NCBI GenBank assembly: GCA_002393955.1
Contig: DGSK01000047.1
Location: forward strand, 1 to 39,741
DNA from: Lachnospiraceae bacterium UBA4364
GTDB lineage: Bacteria; Bacillota; Clostridia; Lachnospirales; Lachnospiraceae
DNA length: 39,741 nt
Reading direction: 5' to 3'
This document shows, piece by piece, positions 8,012 to 15,346 of the stretch. The position numbers and the translations under genes were made by a program. The notes beneath the pieces were generated by a model that saw only the letters and a program-made list of their open reading frames with translations, searched no databases and was not told where the DNA came from. The stretch's first letter is position 1. Each line of letters starts with the position of its first letter.

Positions 8012-9613
8012 ATGAAGCTTACATTTATCGGAGCGGATCATGAAGTTACCGGCAGCTGCCATGTGCTGGAGGCCTGCGGTAAGAAGATTCTTTTGGACTG
8101 TGGTATGGAGCAGGGCACCAATGTGTTTGAAAATGCAGAGCTGCCCTTCGAAGAAGGCCTGATCGACTATGTGCTGCTTTCACATGCGCATATCGACCAT
8201 TCGGGACTTTTGCCCCTGATATATGCAAGGGGATTCCGGGGACAGATAATGGCTACGGAAGCTACCGCAGACTTGTGCAGTATAATGCTCAGGGACTCCG
8301 CACACATACAGATGCAGGAAGCTGAGTGGCGCAACAGAAAGGCCCAGAGGTCTGCAAATAATGCGGTGCTTGAACCTCTTTATACCATGGAAGATGCAGA
8401 CGGTGCCATCAGGCATCTGGTGCCTTTTCCCTATGACGAAATAGAAGATCTCTGTGAAGGCATAAAGTTCCGATTTACTGATGTGGGTCATCTCCTTGGC
8501 TCTGCAAGCATTGAGATATGGATCACTGAATCCGGAGTCACAAAGAAGCTGGTATTTTCCGGTGATATAGGAAATAAGAAGAGTACCCTTATCAGAGATC
8601 CTCAGTATGTGGAAGGTGCTGACTATGTCATTATGGAATCCACATACGGAGCAAGGCTTCATACCACGGAGAAGCCTGACTATGTAGGTGAGCTTGCAAA
8701 GATCATTTCCGAAACTCTTTCAAGGGGCGGCAATGTGGTGATACCTTCTTTTGCAGTAGGACGCACGCAGGAGCTGCTTTATTATATCCGTGAAATAAAG
8801 GAAAGAAAGCTTGTTCCGGAATTTCCGGATTTCCCGGTATATGTGGACAGCCCACTGGCTGTGGAGGCTACGGAGGTCTTCCACAGGAATATAGAAAACT
8901 GCTTTTCAGAGGAAGCGCTTGAGCTGGTACGTAAGGGTATAAATCCCATCACGTTTACCAATCTTCACTTAAGCATTACCAGTGAAGAATCAAAGATGAT
9001 CAACTTTGAAAACGAACCCAAGGTCATTCTCTCTGCATCCGGAATGTGTGATGCAGGACGTATCAGGCATCATCTGAAGCATAATCTGTGGCGGCCGGAA
9101 AGTACTATCCTTTTCGTAGGCTATCAGGCTGTAGGGACTCTTGGTCGCATACTTGTGGACGGCAAAAAGGAAGTAAAGCTCTTTGGCGAAGAAATTGAAG
9201 TCAGGGCTGATGTAAAGACTCTTGCAGGAATGAGCGGCCACGCTGACAAGAACGGCCTTCTTGAGTGGCTTAAAAATATCGGAGATAAGCCGCAGAAGGT
9301 ATTCGTGGTACACGGTGATGATGAGTCGGCAAAGCTTTTCACGGAGTGCTTAAAGAATGAGTACGGGTACGATGCCTATGCGCCATACAGCGGCACAGTC
9401 TTCAATATGATAACAGGTGAGTTTATCTATGAAGGCAAGCCTGTTCCTGTCAAGAAGAAGGCAGCACGTATCTCTGAGGTATTTGCAAGACTTATTGCTG
9501 CTGGTCAGAGGCTTATGGCTGTTATTTATAAAAACGAGGGTATTTCGAATAAGGATATGGCAAAATTTGCCGACCAGATCAATTCACTCTCAGATAAGTG
9601 GGACAGAAAATAA
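8012..9613 (+). CDS. Metallo-beta-lactamase-fold, beta-CASP RNA-processing-type hydrolase
   Basis: A 533-residue enzyme of the beta-CASP branch of the MBL fold. Metal ligands are visible in HAHIDHSG (His58, His60, Asp62, His63), DVGHLLGSA, FSGDIG and the late MSGHADKNGLLEWL. The inserted CASP part includes MESTYGARLH, SFAVGRTQELLYYI and ILSASGMCDAGRIRHHL. Members usually act as RNA exo/endonucleases (CPSF-73, RNase J relatives). A ~60-residue tail after the core shows no recognised motif. The start ATG follows GGAGGG. It lies 61 bases after the lipid kinase gene, and its TAA overlaps the next start by one base (TAATG), implying translational coupling. The RNA target is unknown. Confidence 0.9.
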   Translation: MKLTFIGADHEVTGSCHVLEACGKKILLDCGMEQGTNVFENAELPFEEGLIDYVLLSHAHIDHSGLLPLIYARGFRGQIMATEATADLCSIMLRDSAHIQMQEAEWRNRKAQRSANNAVLEPLYTMEDADGAIRHLVPFPYDEIEDLCEGIKFRFTDVGHLLGSASIEIWITESGVTKKLVFSGDIGNKKSTLIRDPQYVEGADYVIMESTYGARLHTTEKPDYVGELAKIISETLSRGGNVVIPSFAVGRTQELLYYIREIKERKLVPEFPDFPVYVDSPLAVEATEVFHRNIENCFSEEALELVRKGINPITFTNLHLSITSEESKMINFENEPKVILSASGMCDAGRIRHHLKHNLWRPESTILFVGYQAVGTLGRILVDGKKEVKLFGEEIEVRADVKTLAGMSGHADKNGLLEWLKNIGDKPQKVFVVHGDDESAKLFTECLKNEYGYDAYAPYSGTVFNMITGEFIYEGKPVPVKKKAARISEVFARLIAAGQRLMAVIYKNEGISNKDMAKFADQINSLSDKWDRK

Positions 9614-10140
9614 TGGATGATTTTATTGAATACACTGTAAAAAAGAAAACAACAAATAAGCAGAAACTGGTCAGGGTGCTTAACTGGGCGCTTATGGTCT
9701 ATATGGCAATAATGTCTATAATATGGCTTCCGCCGGATTTCGTTATGTTCGGGCTTTTCGTGGTGCTGATATACTGGCTTATTTACCATTTCTTCATATA
9801 TCCTATGACGGATCTGGAATTTGATTATATCTATTGTGCAAAGGAAATTACCATAGACAAGGTCATGGCCAGGAAAAAGAGAAAGCAGTTTGCAGTCTAT
9901 GATCTTGAAAAAATGAGTGTTCTTGCTCCTCTGGGATCGGAAAAGCTGAAACGCTATGACCTGGAAGGGGTGAAGGTGGTGGACCTGAGCAGCGGCACCG
10001 ACATTGAGGAAGGTAACGAAATGGGTGAAAAACGTTATGTGATGTTTTACGATACGAAAACCAAAGTAATTCTTGATTTGTCACCCGAATTTGTTAAAAT
10101 AATACAAAATAATGCACTTGGAAAAGTATATTTAGACTAA
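9613..10140 (+). CDS. Small conserved membrane protein (possibly DUF6106-like)
   Basis: A 175-residue protein with two adjacent hydrophobic segments (about residues 20-62) joined by a short turn, then a soluble domain of about 110 residues. That domain includes a lysine-rich KKTTN-type N-terminal flank and a conserved-looking DFDYIYCAKEITIDKV-like strand pattern. I recall small proteins of this shape in Lachnospiraceae under the name DUF6106, but that is memory, not a search. The ATG at 9613 overlaps the previous stop; a GTG at 9598 is a less likely start. It sits 11 bases before guaB. No function can be assigned. Confidence 0.75.
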   Translation: MDDFIEYTVKKKTTNKQKLVRVLNWALMVYMAIMSIIWLPPDFVMFGLFVVLIYWLIYHFFIYPMTDLEFDYIYCAKEITIDKVMARKKRKQFAVYDLEKMSVLAPLGSEKLKRYDLEGVKVVDLSSGTDIEEGNEMGEKRYVMFYDTKTKVILDLSPEFVKIIQNNALGKVYLD

Positions 10141-10151
10141 AGGAGGAAAAG

Positions 10152-11609
10152 ATGGGAACCATTATTGGAGAAGGCATTACCTTTGATGACGTGCTTTTGC
10201 AGCCAAGTTATTCGGAAGTCATCCCTAATGAAGTAGATCTTTCTACAAGGCTTACGAAGAGTATTAAACTTAACATACCTCTTATGAGCGCAGGTATGGA
10301 TACAGTTACCGAGCATCGTATGGCAATCGCAATGGCGAGACAGGGCGGTATAGGGATCATACATAAGAATATGTCGATAGAAGATCAGGCTGCTGAAGTG
10401 GACATGGTAAAGCGTTCCGAGAATGGTGTCATCACTGATCCCTTTTCTCTTTCACCTGATCATACACTGGCTGATGCAGACAATCTCATGGCCAAGTATC
10501 GCATAAGCGGCGTGCCTATCACAGAGGGCAGGAAGCTCGTGGGTATCATAACCAACAGAGACCTTAAGTTTGAAACAGATTTCAGCAAGAAGATCCGTGA
10601 GTCTATGACAAGCGAGAATCTTGTTACGGCAAAAGAGGGTATCACCCTTGAGGAGGCCAAGGAGGTCCTTGCAAGATCCAGAAAGGAAAAACTTCCTATC
10701 GTTGATGATGATTTCTCCTTAAAGGGACTCATTACCATCAAGGATATTGAAAAAGCCATCAAGTATCCGAATGCCGCAAAAGATGCGCAGGGCAGGCTTT
10801 TATGCGGAGCAGGTGTTGGCATAACAGCAAATGCACTTGACAGGGTAGATGCGCTTGTAAAGGCAGGCATTGATGTGATCGTGCTTGATTCCGCACATGG
10901 ACATTCTGCAAATGTCATCAGATGTGTGAGGGATATAAAGGCAAAGTACCCTGATCTCCAGCTTATAGCCGGTAATGTGGCAACGGGCGAGGGCACTAAG
11001 GCACTTATCGAGGCAGGGGTTGACTGCGTAAAGGTAGGTATCGGACCGGGATCCATATGTACTACACGTATCGTGGCAGGTATCGGTGTACCCCAGATAA
11101 GTGCTATCATGGACTGCTATGCAGTTGCTAAAGAATACGATATACCGATAATCGCAGACGGCGGTATTCAGCATTCCGGTGACATCACCAAAGCTATCGC
11201 AGCCGGCGGAAGCGTATGTATGATGGGAAGCATCTTCGCAGGATGTGATGAGAGCCCCGGAACATTCGAGCTTTTCCAGGGCCGTAAGTACAAGGTATAC
11301 AGGGGGATGGGCTCTATCGCAGCCATGGAGAACGGCTCAAAAGACAGATATTTCCAGGAGAATGCAAAGAAGCTTGTCCCTGAAGGCGTCGAAGGCCGCG
11401 TGGCATACAAGGGAACAGTAGAGGATACTGTGTTCCAGCTGATCGGCGGTTTGAGATCAGGAATGGGTTACTGTGGGGCAAAGGACATAAAGACTCTGCA
11501 GGAGACCGGAAAGTTTGTAAAGATTTCCGCTGCCTCCCTCAAGGAAAGCCATCCTCATGATATCCAGATCACGAAGGAAGCACCTAACTACAGCGTGGAT
11601 GAGAACTAG
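10152..11609 (+). CDS. guaB: IMP dehydrogenase
   Basis: The enzyme oxidises IMP to XMP with NAD+, the committed step of guanine nucleotide synthesis. The 485-residue sequence is standard length. The N-terminal barrel starts ITFDDVLLQPSYS, a CBS-pair (Bateman) insert occupies about residues 95-205, and the catalytic loop GPGSICTTRIVAG has nucleophile Cys303. The phosphate-binding GGIQHSGDITKA region, MMGSIFAGCDESPG and the flap motif YRGMGSIAAM follow. The start ATG is preceded by AGGAGG. It is last in the probable operon with the lipid kinase, beta-CASP nuclease and small membrane protein. No purine riboswitch is apparent directly upstream. Confidence 0.97.
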   Translation: MGTIIGEGITFDDVLLQPSYSEVIPNEVDLSTRLTKSIKLNIPLMSAGMDTVTEHRMAIAMARQGGIGIIHKNMSIEDQAAEVDMVKRSENGVITDPFSLSPDHTLADADNLMAKYRISGVPITEGRKLVGIITNRDLKFETDFSKKIRESMTSENLVTAKEGITLEEAKEVLARSRKEKLPIVDDDFSLKGLITIKDIEKAIKYPNAAKDAQGRLLCGAGVGITANALDRVDALVKAGIDVIVLDSAHGHSANVIRCVRDIKAKYPDLQLIAGNVATGEGTKALIEAGVDCVKVGIGPGSICTTRIVAGIGVPQISAIMDCYAVAKEYDIPIIADGGIQHSGDITKAIAAGGSVCMMGSIFAGCDESPGTFELFQGRKYKVYRGMGSIAAMENGSKDRYFQENAKKLVPEGVEGRVAYKGTVEDTVFQLIGGLRSGMGYCGAKDIKTLQETGKFVKISAASLKESHPHDIQITKEAPNYSVDEN

Positions 11610-11625
11610 GAAATGATCTATTAGT

Positions 11626-11686
11626 CACGGCGGCCTTATAATAAATGTAAAATGTTGATTATAGGGCGGTCGTGGTCTTTATTTTG
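11626..11686 (+). terminator. Imperfect long inverted repeat after guaB, probable terminator
   Basis: Arms 11626-11642 and 11658-11674 are 17 bases each and pair at all but about one position if G-T wobbles are allowed. The loop is 15 bases, and the stem is followed by the T-rich GTCTTTATTTT. It lies 16 bases after the guaB stop and before the first CotH gene. It could be a leaky terminator or attenuator. Confidence 0.55.
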
Positions 11687-11738
11687 GGAAAAATTTATAT
11701 CTTGTCAATCAGGACATGTGGAAAGATTTAATCATTCA

Positions 11739-13700
11739 ATGAATTATTTGTGGTACAGAGACAAACAAAAGACAGCGGTCAGACTTGTGTTAAAGTACGT
11801 AAGGGGAATCAGTCTTATTATTATGATTCTCTTTATTTTTACTGCATGCGAAGGCCACAGTGCTGTACCTTTAAAAAATCCAAATGCTAAAAGTGCAAGT
11901 GAACTTTTAGCAGGGAAGAGTGTTATTTTTTCGGTCGATTCAGGCTTTTATAATGAGGCATTTGGGCTTGAAATGATTGTGAATGAAGATGTGATAGAAG
12001 ATGCATCAAAAGTGAGCATTTATTATACGGTAGATGGCACGGATCCTTCGGATAGTCCTACGCGGATGCTGTATGATGGGGCTGTTGTGGTAACGGATAA
12101 AAGTGGTGAAGAAAACCGCTTATCAGCAGTAGATCCGGGCTTGTTCACTATAACTAATACTGTAGTTGCTGAGGATGGGACGCTGGAAAATGATGCAGTG
12201 CTTCCTGCTAATGAAGATGTTGATAAGTGTTCAATTATAAGAGCTGTATGTGTTGACAAGTCCGGAACGACTTATGGTGAGAATCAGGGCTTTTATTTTA
12301 TAGGCGATATATCAGAACACGTGAAAGGTGCGTCTGAGTGTGCATCTGCCGGCTGGGACTTCTTCATAGTAAGTATACAAATGGATGAAAAAGACCTTCT
12401 GGACTATGATAATGGCATATATGTTAAAGGTGCCGCTTTTGATGAGGCTGTGAGAGCTCTTAAAGATAATGGCGTTGAAGGCGAGGAACTTAATGAAATG
12501 ATAACGCCATGGACCGCGGCAAATTACAATATGCGTGGAAGGGAATGGGAGAAAACCGCTGCGCTGAATATTCTTAAGGTTGCACCTGACGGTAGCGTAT
12601 CTGAGGTGACAACTCAGAACTGTGGGATCCGTATACAGGGTCATGCCAGCAGATCTGCGATGCAGAAAAGTTTTCGTTTGTTTTCGCGTGTGGAGTATGG
12701 TTCAAATGCTTTTAATTATCCGTTCTTTGGGGAAAATCTGAAAGATGATAAAGGAGAGTGTGTTGATACATTCGATACGCTTATCCTGCGATCCGGATAT
12801 AATGGTCCTGCTTATATGACAAAGTGCGAGGATGCGATGCTGCAGGATATGTTGTATGGCAGCGAAATGGAAAATGTTGAATTCCAAAAGACAAGTCCCT
12901 GTGTGGTATATCTTAATGGTGAATATTGGGGAGTATATAATCTGACTTCCGATTACTGTGCCCAGTATATAGCTTCGATACATGGATTGAAGAAGGACAA
13001 TGTACTTTTTTATAAGATGGTGGATGATTTTGTTCCAACTCTTGAGGGGGGGAAACTTCCGGCAGGTGTTACTGATGAAATGTATTATTTCAGGGATTTG
13101 AATAATTATTTTGATAAGGTTGACGGACTTGAAAATGACAAGGATTATGAGGAGTTTTGTAAGCTTGTGGATCCGGATTCTTTTTTAGAATATTTTGCCG
13201 CTGAAGTGTGGCTTAATAATATGGATTGGCCGGATGCCAATTGGATAATGTGGCGGACGATAGAAAAAGAAAATGATGAATTTGGAGATACCAGGTGGAG
13301 AATGGCATTAAATGATCTGGATCAGTGTGGAAGTTTTAGCGGAGAGGCAGAACGAAATACCATCACAGACTCTTTTACTGTTTCGGATGGTGGACTATTA
13401 GCAAAGGATACTCCGTATCTGGCGGTTAAAGTATTTGCGTATCTTATGACTAATGAAGACTTCAAGGAAAGGTATAAGGCAAAACTTCTGGAAATGTCTG
13501 CTGATACCTTTAGTGAAGAAAGAGTTAATAATTATTTTGAAAAATATGAACACTTGATGTGTGATGAACTGCTAGAGCAGCATTACCGCCGTTATCCATC
13601 GGATGGAAGTGTTGATGAAGCAAGGGAGCATTTTGATAAGCTGCACAGGTTTATGGGTGACAGGCCGGTATATATTTGGCCTATGCAGAATGAGTTATGA
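11739..13700 (+). CDS. CotH-kinase-domain lipoprotein, copy 1
   Basis: A 653-residue predicted surface lipoprotein. A hydrophobic signal ends in the lipobox IFTAC (Cys near residue 34). An early region resembles the chitobiase C-terminal/Fn3-like module (YYTVDGTDPSDS). The rest is CotH-like, an atypical protein-kinase fold known from spore-coat CotH: GIRIQGHASRSAMQKSFRLF, LILRSGYN, YLNGEYWGVYNLTSD, then catalytic-type Asp496 in NMDWPDANW and the DLD pair 526/528. It is paralogous to the gene at 18398. The start is uncertain: ATG 11739 has only a weak GGAAAG upstream, and the frame is open back to 11652. It is AT-richer than copy 2. No known CotH substrate is encoded nearby. Confidence 0.85.
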   Translation: MNYLWYRDKQKTAVRLVLKYVRGISLIIMILFIFTACEGHSAVPLKNPNAKSASELLAGKSVIFSVDSGFYNEAFGLEMIVNEDVIEDASKVSIYYTVDGTDPSDSPTRMLYDGAVVVTDKSGEENRLSAVDPGLFTITNTVVAEDGTLENDAVLPANEDVDKCSIIRAVCVDKSGTTYGENQGFYFIGDISEHVKGASECASAGWDFFIVSIQMDEKDLLDYDNGIYVKGAAFDEAVRALKDNGVEGEELNEMITPWTAANYNMRGREWEKTAALNILKVAPDGSVSEVTTQNCGIRIQGHASRSAMQKSFRLFSRVEYGSNAFNYPFFGENLKDDKGECVDTFDTLILRSGYNGPAYMTKCEDAMLQDMLYGSEMENVEFQKTSPCVVYLNGEYWGVYNLTSDYCAQYIASIHGLKKDNVLFYKMVDDFVPTLEGGKLPAGVTDEMYYFRDLNNYFDKVDGLENDKDYEEFCKLVDPDSFLEYFAAEVWLNNMDWPDANWIMWRTIEKENDEFGDTRWRMALNDLDQCGSFSGEAERNTITDSFTVSDGGLLAKDTPYLAVKVFAYLMTNEDFKERYKAKLLEMSADTFSEERVNNYFEKYEHLMCDELLEQHYRRYPSDGSVDEAREHFDKLHRFMGDRPVYIWPMQNEL

Positions 13701-13714
13701 TTTAAGTAAGGATA

Positions 13715-15331
13715 GTGACTTTTTTGAATAGACAGGTGAATTACAAAGTTAAATGTGATAGAAACGTAGTTGCATTTACGTTCTGTGCTATATCGGCATT
13801 TACTGTGCTTCTTTTCGCCACAAAGAATTCTCCGCTTTATCCGTTTCAGGATGGATTAGATGCCAATACTTTTTTTTCAGTGGGCAAATCACTGTTTAAC
13901 GGTAAAGTACTTTATCGGGATATATACGAACACAAAGGTCTGATTTTGTATCTTTTATATGGCTGTGCATACCTTTTTTCTCATGAGACTTTTATTGGAG
14001 TTTTTCTTATTGAACTGATATGTGGTACGTTTACTTTATGGTACGCATGGAAGATAGTCTGCCTCTGTGAAGAAAAAACATATCTGTTTTTACTTCCTGT
14101 GTTCGGTTGCGCCTTATGGTCAGGGGATGCCTTTTCTTATGGCGGACAGCCGGAGGAGTTGGCTCTCCCAGTGCTTATGTGGGGTTTATATACATTTCTT
14201 GAGCTGGGAAAGAAGGTAAACAAAGCCAAAGTAATAGAAGATAAAGATTTTGATAAGCATATTTATGAGTTGCCGTTATCAAAAGTATTTCTGTGTGGTC
14301 TGTGGACGGCTGTGCTTTTTTGGGTTAAATATACGCTCACAGGTTTTTTTTTGGGATTGGTATTTATCATGCTCTTTGTGCAGATAAAACGCAGAAATTA
14401 TATTTATCTTATAAAATGCGCAGGTGCATTTGTTGCGGGATTTATGTCAGTCACCATTCCTGTGCTGATATACTTTTTGATAAATAATGCATTGGGTGAC
14501 CTGTGGCAGGTATATTTTTACAATCTTATTTTCAGATATAACGAACGTGATATAGGCATGAGTCGTTTCGAATATTCCTTGAGGAAGGTATTGCTGACTT
14601 TCTGGAGGAACAAGCGATTTTCTCTTATGATTGTTGGTGGGGTGATATGGTTTGTTATAGGAGGCGTATGTAAGAAGAATGAAAAAAAGGACTTATTTAC
14701 TTCTGTAGGACTTTTGGTTTTGTGTATAGTAACTACTGTATCCATATATTATAGCAGACAGTATAACCGATACTGGGGGGAAGTACTGGCAGTGTTTTCA
14801 GTGACCGGCCTGGTACTTGCTAATCGGTGCTGCAGCAGGGTGATATCAGGGATAATGAAAAAAATGGATGCAGCTGTACTGGATAGAATAACACATGCGG
14901 AAATGCTTTCTGTTGTATTATCAATAATGCTTGCTTCGGTTTCTGTCCGGACTTTCGGTGACAATACGTATTTGTTAAAATACGACCGTGAACAGATGCC
15001 ACAGTATATTTTTAAGGAAATAATACTTGAACGGGAATGCGGAGATACGGCGGGGTTAAAGATTCTTAATTATGGGTCATTGGATCTTGGGTTACATACC
15101 GTAATGGATAATGTTCCGTTTCTTAAGTATTTTTGTGATTGTAATATTATTCTGCCGGAACTCTATGATGCTCAGGATAATGCACTTATTAATGGGGAGG
15201 CAGATTATGTGATATGTCTCGATCCTATCGATGTCGGAGAGGACAGGTATGAACTTATTAAAAAAGTTCCGTTTGAAATGGAATGGGAAAATTATTATAG
15301 GGATTATTACTTATACGGATTGAAAAAGTAA
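13715..15331 (+). CDS. Polytopic GT-C-like membrane glycosyltransferase candidate
   Basis: A 538-residue protein with about 10-12 hydrophobic segments. The first outer loop carries FQDGLDANTFFSVGKSLFNG followed by YRDIYEHKG (Asp49, Glu72, Lys74). That is the layout seen in ArnT/PMT-like GT-C enzymes, which use polyprenyl-phosphate sugars outside the membrane. The C-terminal ~100 residues are largely soluble. The start is unclear: GTG 13715 is only 2 bases from AAGGAT, while TTG 13724 is better spaced. The stretch is AT-rich (one 60-base row counted at about 32% GC). It lies 14 bases after CotH copy 1 and 15 bases before the YidC-phosphatase gene, so one transcript is likely. Sugar and acceptor are unknown; a non-enzymatic flippase-like role is also possible. 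Confidence 0.7.
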   Translation: MTFLNRQVNYKVKCDRNVVAFTFCAISAFTVLLFATKNSPLYPFQDGLDANTFFSVGKSLFNGKVLYRDIYEHKGLILYLLYGCAYLFSHETFIGVFLIELICGTFTLWYAWKIVCLCEEKTYLFLLPVFGCALWSGDAFSYGGQPEELALPVLMWGLYTFLELGKKVNKAKVIEDKDFDKHIYELPLSKVFLCGLWTAVLFWVKYTLTGFFLGLVFIMLFVQIKRRNYIYLIKCAGAFVAGFMSVTIPVLIYFLINNALGDLWQVYFYNLIFRYNERDIGMSRFEYSLRKVLLTFWRNKRFSLMIVGGVIWFVIGGVCKKNEKKDLFTSVGLLVLCIVTTVSIYYSRQYNRYWGEVLAVFSVTGLVLANRCCSRVISGIMKKMDAAVLDRITHAEMLSVVLSIMLASVSVRTFGDNTYLLKYDREQMPQYIFKEIILERECGDTAGLKILNYGSLDLGLHTVMDNVPFLKYFCDCNIILPELYDAQDNALINGEADYVICLDPIDVGEDRYELIKKVPFEMEWENYYRDYYLYGLKK

Positions 15332-15346
15332 CTAAAAGGTTATGGA

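Noticed and set aside
10460..11110. A 216-codon minus-strand frame opposite guaB.
   Set aside because: The guaB frame has full-length family motifs; the antisense frame is a composition effect rich in Ser and Ala.
11702..11732. TTGTCA and TTTAAT as a promoter for CotH copy 1.
   Set aside because: The spacing is 19 bases and the -10 is weak; I could not support it over read-through from guaB.
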